Origin: Enterococcus aquimarinus | GTDB taxonomy: Bacteria > Bacillota > Bacilli > Lactobacillales > Enterococcaceae | Assembly (NCBI RefSeq): GCF_001885765.1 | Contig: NZ_JXKD01000001.1 | Coordinates: 186,001-250,000 of the forward strand | DNA length: 64,000 bases | Reading direction: 5' to 3' | Shown: positions 45,683-56,548 of the stretch, one piece after another | Layout: the number at the start of each line of letters is the position of its first letter | How positions within the stretch are numbered: position 1 is the first letter of the stretch | Translations under genes and position numbers: made by a program | The notes under the pieces: model-generated | Told to the model about the DNA's origin: nothing | What the model saw: only the letters and a program-made list of their open reading frames with translations | The model's database searches: none

Positions 45683-46726
45683 ATGTCTTTACAAGAAAAA
45701 TTAGAAGCGTTAAAAGACCAAACATTAGCAAAAATTGAAGAAGTAACAGATTTAGCGGTGTTAAATCAAATTCGAGTTGAAACTTTAGGGAAAAAGGGTC
45801 CGATTACAGAAGTATTACGCGGGATGAAAGACTTATCGGCTGAAGAGCGACCAAAAGTTGGAAGTTTTGCCAATGAAATACGTGATTTATTATCAGAAAG
45901 CCTTGAAGCGAGAAAATCAGCGTTAGAAGCCAGTGCGTTAGACGCTGCATTAGCGAAAGAACGTTTAGATGTTACGCTATCTGGCAAACAAATGCCAATC
46001 GGAACACGTCATGTGCTAACGCAAATTATGGAAGAAATCGAAGACATCTTTGTGGGGATGGGGTATCAAGTCATTGAAGGATACGAAGTTGAGCGGGATC
46101 ATTATAACTTTGAACGAATGAATTTACCAAAAGACCATCCAGCCCGTGATATGCAAGATACTTTTTACATTACAGAAGAAGTGTTGTTACGGACGCATAC
46201 CTCACCTGTTCAAGCACGGACGATGGAACAACATGACTTTTCAAAGGGACCTTTACGAATGGTTTCACCAGGGAAAGTTTTCCGACGTGATACGGATGAT
46301 GCAACCCATAGTCACCAATTCCACCAAATTGAAGGGTTAGTCATTGATAAGCACATTACAATGGGAGACTTAAAAGGAACCCTTGAAGTCTTAATGCAAG
46401 AGATGTTTGGTGCAGATCGTGAAATCCGCTTACGCCCAAGTTATTTCCCATTTACAGAGCCCTCTGTTGAAGTTGACGTGAGTTGCTTTAAATGTGGCGG
46501 AGAAGGGTGTAATGTGTGTAAGCAAACTGGATGGATTGAGATACTCGGCGCGGGTATGGTACATCCGAATGTCTTAGAAATGTCTGGTATTGATTCGAGT
46601 GTGTATTCAGGGTTTGCTTTTGGGTTAGGACCTGACCGAATTGCCATGTTACGCTATGGTGTGAATGACATCCGTAACTTCTACCAAAATGATATCCGTT
46701 TCATTCATCAGTTTAAGGGGGAATAA
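45683..46726 (+). CDS. pheS: Phenylalanyl-tRNA synthetase alpha subunit
   Basis: 347 residues, normal length. N-terminal coiled-coil tRNA-binding arm (about 1-85), class II core with [15 protein letters not shown] and PGKVFRRD (motif 2), GxGxxxR-like [13 protein letters not shown] (motif 3), and a cysteine-rich insert [17 protein letters not shown]. The frame extends upstream through the leader terminator, but AAGGAGG six bases before ATG 45683 fixes the start. It pairs with PheT as an alpha2-beta2 enzyme. Confidence 0.97.
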   Translation: MSLQEKLEALKDQTLAKIEEVTDLAVLNQIRVETLGKKGPITEVLRGMKDLSAEERPKVGSFANEIRDLLSESLEARKSALEASALDAALAKERLDVTLSGKQMPIGTRHVLTQIMEEIEDIFVGMGYQVIEGYEVERDHYNFERMNLPKDHPARDMQDTFYITEEVLLRTHTSPVQARTMEQHDFSKGPLRMVSPGKVFRRDTDDATHSHQFHQIEGLVIDKHITMGDLKGTLEVLMQEMFGADREIRLRPSYFPFTEPSVEVDVSCFKCGGEGCNVCKQTGWIEILGAGMVHPNVLEMSGIDSSVYSGFAFGLGPDRIAMLRYGVNDIRNFYQNDIRFIHQFKGE

Positions 46727-46732
46727 GAACAT

Positions 46733-49150
46733 ATGTTAGTTTCATATAAATGGTTAAATGAATATTTAGATTTATCAAGCGTTTCACCAAAAGAACTCGG
46801 TGATATGATGTCCATTACGGGAATTGAAGTAGAAGGCATCGAAACGCCAGCTGAAAACTTAAAGAAAATCATCGTAGGGGAAGTTATTGAATGTGTCGAC
46901 CATCCTGACTCTGATCATTTACATATTTGCCAAGTCAATATTGGGGAAGAAGAACTTTCGCAAATTGTGTGTGGCGCACCAAATGTCAAAGCAGGCATTA
47001 AAGTAATCGTGGCATTGCCAGGCGCTCGAATTGTCGGCAATACCAAAATTAAAAAGGGTAAAATCCGTGGAGAAGTTTCAAACGGTATGATTTGTTCATT
47101 AGCAGAAATTGGCTATAGCGATTCCGTAATTCCAAAAGAGTATTCTGAAGGCATTCAATATTTACCAGCTGACGCTGTTCCGGGTGAGGAAGTCTTTTCT
47201 TACTTAGATATGGACGATGCAATCATTGAGCTATCGATTACGCCAAACCGAGCAGACGCTTTAAGCATGCGTGGGGTGGCTTATGAAGTTGGCGCGATTT
47301 ATCGTCAAGAGCCGAAGTTTCATGATGAAGCACTCGTGGAAGTACCTCGCCTAGCAAAAGATAAGATTCAAGTCACCGTTGAAGACAACCAAGATGCGCC
47401 AGCTTATCAAATTCGTATTATCGAAAACGTTAAGATTGCGCCAAGTCCCCAGTGGTTACAAAATCGTTTGATGAATGCTGGCATTCGTCCGATTAATAAT
47501 GTCGTAGACGTGACAAATTACGTGTTAATCTTATTTGGCCAACCGTTGCATGCGTTTGATTATGACCGCCTAGGTAGTCAAGAAATTGTCGTTCGACGGG
47601 CAAAAGCAGCGGAAGAATTTGTCACATTAGATGGCGAAAAAAGACAATTAACACCTGAAAATACCGTGATAACGAATGGGCAAGTCCCAGTCGCGTTAGC
47701 GGGTGTTATGGGAGGATTAGACTCGGAAGTGACGGAAGAAACGACGACGATTGCGCTAGAAGCCGCTTTATTTGACGCATTATCCGTTCGCCGTACGTCG
47801 AAACAATTTAATTTACGAAGCGAATCTTCTGCGCGCTTTGAAAAAGGCATTAACCAAGCAACCATTGCCCAAGCGTGTGATGTTGCCGCAGCGATGATTG
47901 CCTCTCTTGCAGGAGGAGAAGTTCTTACAGGGGCAGTCGTTGGCTCAGAAGTGACGGCCCAAGCAGTCACTGTCACAATTACGTTAGAGCGAATCAATGG
48001 CTATTTAGGAACTACCTTGACGGAGGAAATCGTGAGTGAGATTTTTGAAGCATTAGGTTTCACCGCAACAGTCAGTGAAGGAACCTATAGTGTGACTGTG
48101 CCACCAAGACGTTGGGATATTCAAATCGAAGCAGACTTGATTGAAGAAGTCGCTCGGATTTATGGCTATAACAATTTACCTTCAACATTACCAAGTGGTG
48201 AAACAATTGCCGGATCGTTAACGAAAAATCAACGGATGACTCGTAAAATCCGGAGTGTCCTTGAAGGAATTGGACTCAGCGAAGCGATTAGTTACGCGCT
48301 AACTACAGAGCAAAAGGCAAGTGAATTTTTATTCACTCCAAGCCATCCGACACGTTTAGATTGGCCGATGACGGAAGAGCGCAGTGTCTTACGCATGAAT
48401 TTAATTAGTGGGTTACTCGATGATGTCGCTTATAATGTCGCTCGTAAAAATCAACAACTGGCGTTTTATGAAATTGGCAATGTCTTCCACCAAGCAAGCG
48501 AAGTGAAAAATGAATTACCTGTGGAGGAAAATCATCTGGCACTCGCACTTTCAGGTGAATGGGTCCAAAAAGATTGGCAAGGAAAAGCTGAAAAAGTGAA
48601 CTACTTCCACTTAAAAGGTGCGCTTGATCACTTATTCGAAAGTTTGTCGCTTGTCGATCACATTACGTATCAAGCGAGTACGGATATTAAAGAAATGCAT
48701 CCGGGAAGAACCGCAACGATTTATTTAGGGGAACAATATATTGGTTTCATTGGTCAAGTACATCCAACGACAGCCAAAGCTTATGACATTCCGGAAACGT
48801 ATGTGGCTGAAATAAACGTAGAGGCGATTATTGCTTATGAAAAAACCTTCGTTTATCAACCAGTAAGTAAATTCCCAAGTGTCTCTCGTGACATTGCTTT
48901 ATTAGTGGAAGAAACCGTAACGAACCAAGCGATTGTTCAAGTCATTCAAGCTGTTGCAGGGAAATATCTAACAGATGTGACAATCTTTGACGTCTATCAA
49001 GGGGAAAACATCGAAAAAGGGCATAAATCTTTGGCCTATAGTTTAACGTTTGCTAACCCTGAAGCGACATTGACCGATGAAGAAATTAATCTTGCAATGG
49101 ATAAAGTTACAAAACGTTTAACGGATGAATTAAGTGCCGTGATTCGTTAA
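46733..49150 (+). CDS. pheT: Phenylalanyl-tRNA synthetase beta subunit
   Basis: 805 residues. N-terminal EMAP/OB tRNA-binding domain (about 40-150, [13 protein letters not shown]), B3/B4 editing domain (about 205-390), B5 domain (about 405-475), catalytic-like core, and C-terminal anticodon-binding FDX-ACB domain (about 710-805, [16 protein letters not shown]). Starts 6 bp after pheS with GGGGG just upstream; the two are cotranscribed under T-box control. Confidence 0.97.
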   Translation: MLVSYKWLNEYLDLSSVSPKELGDMMSITGIEVEGIETPAENLKKIIVGEVIECVDHPDSDHLHICQVNIGEEELSQIVCGAPNVKAGIKVIVALPGARIVGNTKIKKGKIRGEVSNGMICSLAEIGYSDSVIPKEYSEGIQYLPADAVPGEEVFSYLDMDDAIIELSITPNRADALSMRGVAYEVGAIYRQEPKFHDEALVEVPRLAKDKIQVTVEDNQDAPAYQIRIIENVKIAPSPQWLQNRLMNAGIRPINNVVDVTNYVLILFGQPLHAFDYDRLGSQEIVVRRAKAAEEFVTLDGEKRQLTPENTVITNGQVPVALAGVMGGLDSEVTEETTTIALEAALFDALSVRRTSKQFNLRSESSARFEKGINQATIAQACDVAAAMIASLAGGEVLTGAVVGSEVTAQAVTVTITLERINGYLGTTLTEEIVSEIFEALGFTATVSEGTYSVTVPPRRWDIQIEADLIEEVARIYGYNNLPSTLPSGETIAGSLTKNQRMTRKIRSVLEGIGLSEAISYALTTEQKASEFLFTPSHPTRLDWPMTEERSVLRMNLISGLLDDVAYNVARKNQQLAFYEIGNVFHQASEVKNELPVEENHLALALSGEWVQKDWQGKAEKVNYFHLKGALDHLFESLSLVDHITYQASTDIKEMHPGRTATIYLGEQYIGFIGQVHPTTAKAYDIPETYVAEINVEAIIAYEKTFVYQPVSKFPSVSRDIALLVEETVTNQAIVQVIQAVAGKYLTDVTIFDVYQGENIEKGHKSLAYSLTFANPEATLTDEEINLAMDKVTKRLTDELSAVIR

Positions 49151-49453
49151 CAATCAAAACAGGAATGAGTACAAGCACGTACTCATTCCTGTTTTTTAGT
49201 GATTCAAGCTATCGGTAACATCATTTGACTCTCTTGTTTTTAACCTTCTTTAAGCACCATCATTTCCTTCTAAAACATTCAGCTAGCTTCAACTGAAAAT
49301 CTTTGCCGAAGCGTTCATCCATAACATTTTGTAGATAGAAAGAACGTTTTAATCAGGAATGATAGACTCGCTGACGTATTTTCGATTGTGTAAGGAAAAA
49401 AAGCAACAATCAGCTAAAAAAGATGATTATTGCTTTTTATGTTAAGACGATCA
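49151..49453. terminator. Intergenic region with pheT and trpS terminators
   Basis: 303 bp, no gene. A 17-bp perfect stem at 49156-49195 with a T run ends pheT. A second hairpin at 49398-49437 (two mismatches), T-rich on the minus strand, ends trpS. Nothing is recognised between them. Confidence 0.85.
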
Positions 49454-50527
<1,074 letters not shown>

Positions 50528-50600
50528 CTATCCAGGATTTTCTTTATTTTCAGTTCGAAATGACAAAACTAAATTCTCACTAAAGAATCAGACTTACTAC

Positions 50601-50629
50601 TTGAAAAATACGACAAAAAAGGAGACAAT
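50601..50629 (+). promoter_or_regulatory. Promoter of the murI operon
   Basis: TTGAAA (50601-50606), 17-bp spacer, GACAAT (50624-50629), 38 bp before the murI ATG. Confidence 0.6.
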
Positions 50630-50667
50630 AACGAAGATAGAGTGAAGAATATAAAGGAAGTTTTTTT

Positions 50668-51480
50668 ATGGAGAATACGGAACCAATCGGTTTTATCGAT
50701 TCAGGTGTGGGTGGTTTAACCGTTATTAAAGAAGCAATGAAGCAACTCCCCAACGAAAATATGATTTACCTAGGTGATACGGCCCGCTGTCCTTATGGGG
50801 CACGTCCAGCAGAACAAGTCATTGAATATACGTGGCAAATGACGCGGTTTTTAGTGAAAAAAGGAATCAAAATGCTAGTGATCGCCTGCAATACGGCGAC
50901 GGCTGTTGCATTAGAAGAGATTAGCCAACAACTGGATATTCCGGTTGTCGGTGTGATTTTACCGGGAACACGTGGGGCAGTCAAAGCTTCGAAAAACCAG
51001 CGTATTGGAGTCATTGGTACGCTCGGCACAATCAAAAGCCAATCGTATGAACAAGCGATTCGTAGTCGAGATTTAAATGCACACGTCATCAGTTTAGCTT
51101 GCCCAAAATTTGTGCCATTAGTTGAAAGCAATCAATATCAATCCCCAATCGCGAAAAAAGTGGTAGCTGAAACATTGGTACCCTTGCAAAACAAAAAAAT
51201 TGATACGTTAATTTTAGGATGTACGCATTACCCGTTGCTACGTCCAATTATTCAAAATGTGATGGGCAGACAAGTCAAATTGATTGATTCTGGTGCCGAA
51301 ACAATTACTGAAGTCAGCATGCTTCTTGATTATTTCAAATTAGGGAATCTTTACGCAACAAAAACGGGGGAATTAACTTGTTATACGACAGGTTCAACCA
51401 AATTATTTGATGAGATTGCCAATGAGTGGCTGCAAGGCCCAACCATTGCATCTAAACACATTCAATTAGGAGACGAATAA
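50668..51480 (+). CDS. murI: Glutamate racemase
   Basis: 270 residues. It makes D-glutamate for peptidoglycan. [11 protein letters not shown] start motif, catalytic cysteines in VIACNTATA (about 75) and LGCTHYPLL (about 187). It heads an operon: its stop codon is followed immediately by the rph-rdgB ATG. The order murI, rph/rdgB, yfcE-type gene is conserved in Firmicutes. Confidence 0.96.
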   Translation: MENTEPIGFIDSGVGGLTVIKEAMKQLPNENMIYLGDTARCPYGARPAEQVIEYTWQMTRFLVKKGIKMLVIACNTATAVALEEISQQLDIPVVGVILPGTRGAVKASKNQRIGVIGTLGTIKSQSYEQAIRSRDLNAHVISLACPKFVPLVESNQYQSPIAKKVVAETLVPLQNKKIDTLILGCTHYPLLRPIIQNVMGRQVKLIDSGAETITEVSMLLDYFKLGNLYATKTGELTCYTTGSTKLFDEIANEWLQGPTIASKHIQLGDE

Positions 51481-52827
51481 ATGAGACATGATGGTAGAAA
51501 TAATCAACAGTTAAGAGAAATAGCAATTCATACGCATGTATATAAACAACCGGAAGGCTCAGTAGTCATTTCTTTCGGGGATACTGAAGTGGTCTGTTCC
51601 GCAACAGTCGAAGAATCCGTACCGCCATTTTTAAGAGGAACAGGGACTGGATGGGTCACGGCTGAATATAGCATGTTGCCTCGTGCTACCAATACGCGTA
51701 ATCGCCGCGAATCTAGTAAAGGGAAACTCAGCGGTCGAACCATGGAAATTCAACGATTGATTGGGCGTGCTTTGCGTTCTGTTGTCGATTTAGAATTACT
51801 CGGTGAAAAAAGTATTATTGTCGATTGTGATGTGTTACAAGCAGATGGTGGGACTCGAACAGCCAGTATCACAGGCGCTTTCGTAGCACTACGTTTGGCG
51901 GTTGATAAATTACTCCAAAGCAATGAACTGGCGCAAGACCCCATTAAAGAACACTTAGCAGCGATTAGTGTGGGGATTTTAGCCGATCAGACGTGCGTAG
52001 TCGATCTCGATTATGAAGAAGACCACCAAGCGAAAGTCGACATGAATTTAGTCATGACAGAAGGTGGTCGTTTTGTGGAAATCCAAGGGACGGGCGAAGA
52101 AGCCACGTTTGATGGTGAAGAACTCAATCAAATGTTGTTGCTTGGAAAAGACGCGATTCAAGCGTTAATTGCGAAACAAAAAGAAGCACTTTACACACAA
52201 AAAGCAGAATTAATCGATGAAGACAAAATCATTATGATTGCAACGGGCAATCTTGGAAAAGTAAAAGAGTTTGAAGCAATGTTTGCTCAAGCCGGCTATC
52301 GTGTCAAAACGTTAAGAGACTATCCTGATTTACCTGATGTAAAGGAAACGGGGAAGACCTTTGAAGAAAACGCTCGACTAAAAGCAGAAACGATTGCCAA
52401 TATTTTACAATGTCCTGTCTTAGCGGATGATTCCGGTCTTACTGTGGATGCTTTGGGAGGATTACCAGGTATTTATTCTGCTCGCTTTGCCGGAGAAGAA
52501 AAAAATGACGCTTCTAATAATGCCAAATTACTGTATGAGCTAACGGACGTTCCTGACGAAAAACGTGGTGCACAGTTCCATTGTACGCTTGTCTTTGCGG
52601 CTCCTAAAAAGCAAAGTCTTGTGGTAGAAGATCAGTGGAATGGTCGCATTGGTCGTATTCCTCGTGGTGACGGCGGATTTGGTTATGATCCATTATTTGT
52701 TGTCGAAGGGATGGAAAAAACGGCAGCAGAACTTTCGAGTGAAGAAAAAAATACCATCAGTCATCGTGCAAAGGCGCTTAAAAAATTAAAAAATGAGTGG
52801 CAACAGTGGCTAGAAGGGAACGAATAG
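51481..52827 (+). CDS. Fused RNase PH and RdgB/HAM1 nucleotide pyrophosphatase
   Basis: 448 residues with two complete enzymes. Residues about 1-240 are RNase PH ([47 protein letters not shown]), which trims tRNA 3' ends with phosphate. After a short linker, about 252-445 is RdgB ([47 protein letters not shown]), which hydrolyses dITP, XTP and similar non-canonical nucleotides. The reading frame is uninterrupted. The same fusion is known in enterococci and some relatives. The ATG directly abuts the murI stop, and the next gene starts one base after its stop. Confidence 0.95.
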   Translation: MRHDGRNNQQLREIAIHTHVYKQPEGSVVISFGDTEVVCSATVEESVPPFLRGTGTGWVTAEYSMLPRATNTRNRRESSKGKLSGRTMEIQRLIGRALRSVVDLELLGEKSIIVDCDVLQADGGTRTASITGAFVALRLAVDKLLQSNELAQDPIKEHLAAISVGILADQTCVVDLDYEEDHQAKVDMNLVMTEGGRFVEIQGTGEEATFDGEELNQMLLLGKDAIQALIAKQKEALYTQKAELIDEDKIIMIATGNLGKVKEFEAMFAQAGYRVKTLRDYPDLPDVKETGKTFEENARLKAETIANILQCPVLADDSGLTVDALGGLPGIYSARFAGEEKNDASNNAKLLYELTDVPDEKRGAQFHCTLVFAAPKKQSLVVEDQWNGRIGRIPRGDGGFGYDPLFVVEGMEKTAAELSSEEKNTISHRAKALKKLKNEWQQWLEGNE

Positions 52828-52828
52828 A

Positions 52829-53344
52829 ATGAAATATTTGGTAGTGAGTGATAATCATGGGAATCGTGAAGTACTAGAAACGTTATTTAATCACTATCGT
52901 CAATCAGTCGACGTGATGATCCATTGTGGCGATTCAGAATTGTCTGCACAAGATTCCTTATGGGAAGGCGTGGAAAAGGTCACGGGTAATTGTGACTATG
53001 ATAGTGGGTATCCGAAAACGTTAACGATTGAAACACCCCTAGACCGGATTTTTGTCACACATGGACATCTTTATGATGTGCGCTTTGGGCTCCAGACATT
53101 AAGTTTTAAAGCGGCAGAAGAACAAGCGGATTTAGTTTTGTTCGGTCATACCCACCAAATCGCTTGTGAACAAGTCGGTCCAACGTTGTTCTTGAATCCA
53201 GGTAGTATTGAACAACCAAGAGGAAGTATTCAAGAAAAGAGTTATTGTATCATCGAAAGTACAACAGAGGCCTTTCATGTTCAATATTATCGGAAGGATT
53301 TTACGGTAATTTCAGATTTAGCCTTTACTTTCCCCAAACCATAA
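52829..53344 (+). CDS. YfcE/YsnB-type metallophosphoesterase
   Basis: 171 residues. Calcineurin-like metal motifs: VVSDNHGN, CGDSE, GNCD, VTHGH and GHTHQ, in the order of the YfcE/MJ0936 family of cytoplasmic phosphodiesterases. The natural substrate is unknown. Last of the tightly packed murI operon, with the CBS-protein gene following after 25 bp. Confidence 0.9.
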   Translation: MKYLVVSDNHGNREVLETLFNHYRQSVDVMIHCGDSELSAQDSLWEGVEKVTGNCDYDSGYPKTLTIETPLDRIFVTHGHLYDVRFGLQTLSFKAAEEQADLVLFGHTHQIACEQVGPTLFLNPGSIEQPRGSIQEKSYCIIESTTEAFHVQYYRKDFTVISDLAFTFPKP

Positions 53345-53369
53345 AGAAGATCGAATCGGAGTGAATCAA

Positions 53370-53849
53370 TTGATAGGCAAATATACTGAAGAATTATTGA
53401 AAGAAAACCAAGAGAATTTTATTGTTCCGGCAGAAAACGTCGCAACAGTGCTCTATAATCATCCGTTAGAGCATGCGTTATTAGTCTTATCGAAAGTCGG
53501 CTATGCGAAAATTCCGGTATTAGACTCAGAAGATCGCTTAGTCGGTCTGATTAGTTTAGCCAATATTGTGAATAAGATGATGGGACTAACAGGATTTGAA
53601 TATCAATTACTAGAAGGACTGACAGTTGCAGATGTGATGGAAGTCAACGTTCCAAAAGTGAAGCAGACAGAAGAATTAGAAGATATTTTACACCTTTTAG
53701 TCGACGCCTCATTTCTACCTGTTGTCAATGAAGACAATGTGTTTGAAGGCATTATGACCCGAAAAGAAATATTAAAATCAGTGAACCACTTAGTTCATGA
53801 ATTAGATCGTCGTTTTGTGATTGAACCAAAAACGGTACTAAAAAAATAG
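53370..53849 (+). CDS. CBS-domain protein, CbpB-like (candidate c-di-AMP sensor)
   Basis: 159 residues with a CBS pair: VLSKVGYAKIPVLDSEDRLVGLI and LLVDASFLPVVNEDNVFEGIMTRKEIL. Size and layout match CbpB/YkuL/DarB, which binds cyclic di-AMP and, in relatives, controls (p)ppGpp synthesis through Rel. The start is probably TTG 53370, eight bases after CGGAG; an in-frame GTG at 53361 overlaps that site. Last gene before a bidirectional terminator. Ligand binding is inferred from the family. Confidence 0.85.
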   Translation: MIGKYTEELLKENQENFIVPAENVATVLYNHPLEHALLVLSKVGYAKIPVLDSEDRLVGLISLANIVNKMMGLTGFEYQLLEGLTVADVMEVNVPKVKQTEELEDILHLLVDASFLPVVNEDNVFEGIMTRKEILKSVNHLVHELDRRFVIEPKTVLKK

Positions 53850-53851
53850 GA

Positions 53852-53906
53852 CAAGAAAACAAGCCACCACACGGAGAATGATTCCGGATGATGGCTTGTT
53901 TTCTTG
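53852..53906. terminator. Bidirectional terminator between the CBS gene and mscS
   Basis: A 15-bp perfect outer stem (53852-53866 with 53892-53906) with imperfect inner pairing (CCGGA/TCCGG-like) separates the convergent genes. Confidence 0.8.
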
Positions 53907-53908
53907 CG

Positions 53909-54808
53909 TTATTTCAACGTGATCGGTGTGTTTGGAATCGAATAACCGGCATCAGTTAAAATGGATATTGATTTGGTTAATAAATCTTGTTGAATCTGTG
54001 CTTGCTTCCCATTTTCGACATAGAGCGTTGTTCGTATCGCGTAATTACTATTGCCTAAATCGACCATTCCAAAGATTGATGGATTGACTTTAATAAACGA
54101 CGAATATTCCTCCGCTACTTGTTGATTGACGGAATCAATCAAACGTTTGATGTCTTCAATGTCCTCAGAAGGGTTGATCCGCACATCGACGACGACGCGA
54201 CGGTCACCTCGAGAAAAGTTACTGACAGTAGTGATATGGCGATTTGGGATAAAGTGAATCGTCCCATCAAGTGACTGTAATTCAACCAGTCTCAGACCAA
54301 TCGCATTGACCGTTCCCTCAAGATTCAAATCTTTTAATAATACGTAGTCTCCGATATCAATTTGTTGCTCAAAAATGATAAAAAACCCAGTAATTAAATC
54401 ATTCATGAACCCTTGTGCGCCAAGTCCAATGGCAATCCCTGCTATCCCAGCACCTGCAATCAAGGAGCCTATAGGTAATCCAAGAATTGCTAAGAGAGAG
54501 TAGGTGTAGAAAAACGCCAAGGTATAGTGACTAACATTTAAAACTAATGTCTGAAGCGTGGTTAAGCGAACAATCGAAAAACGATAGGGATTTTTTCCAA
54601 ACATATGTTTAATCGCAAACGTCACGAGTCGATTTAACACAAAAAATAAAAGTGTAATGAAAAGAATGGAAAGGGAGCGCTGGATAATAATCCCAATGAC
54701 GACCTCCCAGTCAATCTCGCTCCACCATTTCTGTAATGCGTTCAGTTGTTGCGCCGCCGGTTCGATAATTGGCGAATCTGAGCTATCTGTTGTTAATAAA
54801 TAAAACAT
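53909..54808 (-). CDS. MscS-family mechanosensitive channel
   Basis: 299 residues. Three membrane helices; the third carries the Gly/Ala-rich pore pattern GAGIAGIAIGLGAQG (about 120-134). The beta domain has DIGDYVLL and TIHFIPNRHITTVSNFSRG, as in YkuT/MscS. It opens on hypo-osmotic shock to release solutes. GAGGAGG lies before the ATG. It is convergent with the CbpB-like gene. Confidence 0.93.
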   Translation of the reverse strand: MFYLLTTDSSDSPIIEPAAQQLNALQKWWSEIDWEVVIGIIIQRSLSILFITLLFFVLNRLVTFAIKHMFGKNPYRFSIVRLTTLQTLVLNVSHYTLAFFYTYSLLAILGLPIGSLIAGAGIAGIAIGLGAQGFMNDLITGFFIIFEQQIDIGDYVLLKDLNLEGTVNAIGLRLVELQSLDGTIHFIPNRHITTVSNFSRGDRRVVVDVRINPSEDIEDIKRLIDSVNQQVAEEYSSFIKVNPSIFGMVDLGNSNYAIRTTLYVENGKQAQIQQDLLTKSISILTDAGYSIPNTPITLK

Positions 54809-54963
54809 TGCTTATCCTCCTCGTTCCTTCTCTATCATTGTATCAATAGGGAAAGGGGACTGACAACCCTTTTCTATCAGTAATCCGTCTTCATCTTTGA
54901 TTTTTTCAAAGAATAAAAAGATTCTTAAGAAATTAAACGCGCTCAATGGTGGGTGGTACGCAA

Positions 54964-55002
54964 ATCGGCAAGGGCCCATTTAAGAAAAGGGCCCTTGCCG
55001 AT
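54964..55002 (-). terminator. Strong hairpin without T run, downstream of fabI
   Basis: A 14-bp perfect GC-rich stem (54964-54977 with 54989-55002), 11-nt loop, located just after the fabI stop. Neither side has a T run, so it is either an atypical terminator or an mRNA 3' stabiliser. Confidence 0.55.
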
Positions 55003-55027
55003 AATAGTGCAAAATGGATGGGAAAAA

Positions 55028-55783
55028 TTATGAAAGATGTACCCCTTTATCAACAAAAATTACTTCACCAATGATTCCACTTGAAAGTGGGCTAATTAAA
55101 AAGGCACACGCATTGCCGACTTCTTCAATCGTTACCCCAATATGATCGGGTGTACGATCTTCGGATAATTGAATCAATTTTTGATAATCGGTTACACCAG
55201 TCACAGCGAGTGTTTTAATCGCACCAGCAGAAATTGCGTTCACACGGATTTTTTGTGGAGATAATTCCGCTGCTAAATAACGTACAGCTGATTCTAAAGC
55301 CGCTTTCGCAATACCCATCATATTATAATTTGGCACAGCGCGATCTGCTCCTAAGTAAGTAAGCGTCACAATGCCGCTATTTTCTGCTAGGATTGGTTTT
55401 GCAGCTTTTGTGACTGCAATTAGGGAATAAGCACTGATATCTTGGGCTAAGGCATAGCCATCACGTGAAATTTCTGTTACGGCACCTTGTAAATCCTCTT
55501 TATTCGCATAAGCAACCGCATGGACGACACCATGGATTTCACCAGCATATTCTTTGATTTTCTCAAAAGCAGTATCGATACTTTCATCGCTTGCGACATC
55601 ACATTCCACTAAAAATTCATTGCCTTCAAGTAAGCGTTCTAATGATTTTTTCATTCGCTCACTTTGGTAAGTATAAATCACTTCTGCTCCTTGGTCACGC
55701 AAAGCTTGCGCACATCCCCAGGCAATACTTCTTTTATTGGCAACACCCATTACGACAATTTTTTTTCCAGATAAGAAACTCAT
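55028..55783 (-). CDS. fabI: Enoyl-ACP reductase (NADH), FabI
   Basis: 251 residues. Reduces trans-2-enoyl-ACP in fatty-acid elongation. GVANKRSIAWGCA (nucleotide-binding), catalytic Tyr-x6-Lys in NYNMMGIAKAALES, and the C-terminal SSGIIGEVIFVDKG. ATG 55783 is preceded by GAGGAG; the frame's longer start lies outside. It is the triclosan-target type of reductase. Divergent from the fabZ/fabN-like gene and controlled by a FabT box. Confidence 0.95.
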   Translation of the reverse strand: MSFLSGKKIVVMGVANKRSIAWGCAQALRDQGAEVIYTYQSERMKKSLERLLEGNEFLVECDVASDESIDTAFEKIKEYAGEIHGVVHAVAYANKEDLQGAVTEISRDGYALAQDISAYSLIAVTKAAKPILAENSGIVTLTYLGADRAVPNYNMMGIAKAALESAVRYLAAELSPQKIRVNAISAGAIKTLAVTGVTDYQKLIQLSEDRTPDHIGVTIEEVGNACAFLISPLSSGIIGEVIFVDKGVHLS

Positions 55784-55840
55784 ATTTCCACTCCTCATAA
55801 AATGAATAAATAATTTCACAAATTAGTATCATGATTTCTT

Positions 55841-55872
55841 ATTATTAGATAAAATTGTTTGATTGTCAAACT
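55841..55872 (-). promoter_or_regulatory. fabI promoter with FabT box
   Basis: On the minus strand TTGACA (55864-55869), 17-bp spacer, AATAAT (55841-55846). The -35 is embedded in TGTTTGATTGTCAAACT (55856-55872), close to the FabT consensus (ANTTTGATTATCAAATT). Confidence 0.82.
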
Positions 55873-55896
55873 AAATTTACTTTTTTTAATCTAAAG

Positions 55897-55937
55897 TTGC
55901 CAAATCCATTAAAATATGATACTTTGATTATCAAAGT
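55897..55937 (+). promoter_or_regulatory. fabZ/fabN promoter with FabT box
   Basis: TTGCCA (55897-55902), 17-bp spacer, TACTTT (55920-55925). The FabT-type palindrome ACTTTGATTATCAAAGT (55921-55937) overlaps the -10 and start site. FabT with long-chain acyl-ACP would shut both divergent genes. Confidence 0.82.
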
Positions 55938-55973
55938 AATATATTTTTAAAATTTTTGAAAAGAGGGAACAGC

Positions 55974-56423
55974 ATGAAAAAATTTTTAACGGAAACGCAA
56001 GTAATGGATCTCATTCCCAATCGCTTTCCTATTATTTATATCGACTATGTAGACGAGATTGAATCAGGAAAAAAAATTATAGCAACTAAAAATGTGACGA
56101 TTAATGAAGATTTCTTCCAAGGCCATTTTCCAGGAAACCCAGTGATGCCAGGTGCGCTAATTTTAGAAACACTCGCTCAAGCTGGATCAATTTTGATTTT
56201 AAAATCAGAAGAATTTTTAGGTCGGACTGCCTACATCGGAGCCATTAACCGGGCAAAGTTCCGTCAAAAAGTAGTCCCAGGAGATACAATGAAATTATCC
56301 TTTGAAATTATCAAAGTCAAGGGTTCGGTAGGAACAGCCGATGCCATCGCTACAGTCGAGGGTAAAGTCGTAGCGGAGTGTGAGTTTACATTCATCGTCG
56401 GGGAACAAAAACAAGCGAAGTAA
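55974..56423 (+). CDS. 3-hydroxyacyl-ACP dehydratase, FabZ family, FabN-like
   Basis: 149 residues. Hot-dog fold with the catalytic region FFQGHFPGNPVMPGALILETLAQ (His in GHFPG, Glu in LETLAQ). The opening IPNRFPIIYIDYVDE differs from standard FabZ (HRYPFLLVDR) and resembles FabN of E. faecalis, the dehydratase/isomerase that starts unsaturated fatty-acid synthesis. FabZ and FabN cannot be told apart reliably by eye. In E. faecalis fabI, fabO and fabN are clustered; here only the fabI neighbour is present and divergent. ATG 55974 follows GAGGGAA. Confidence 0.85.
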   Translation: MKKFLTETQVMDLIPNRFPIIYIDYVDEIESGKKIIATKNVTINEDFFQGHFPGNPVMPGALILETLAQAGSILILKSEEFLGRTAYIGAINRAKFRQKVVPGDTMKLSFEIIKVKGSVGTADAIATVEGKVVAECEFTFIVGEQKQAK

Positions 56424-56437
56424 AAAAATGGATAAAT

Positions 56438-56482
56438 AAAAAAGCTACAAGTGCTGATATATCAACACTTGTAGCTTTTTTT
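56438..56482. terminator. Bidirectional terminator between fabZ/fabN and the cyclophilin gene
   Basis: A 16-bp stem (56438-56453 with 56466-56481) with T run on the plus strand and A run on the other side; both convergent genes end nearby. Confidence 0.88.
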
Positions 56483-56548
56483 CATTAGAACAACGATAGC
56501 TAATTTTTATTTTGGTGATTGCGAGTCTATGTAGACGATTGAGCGATC

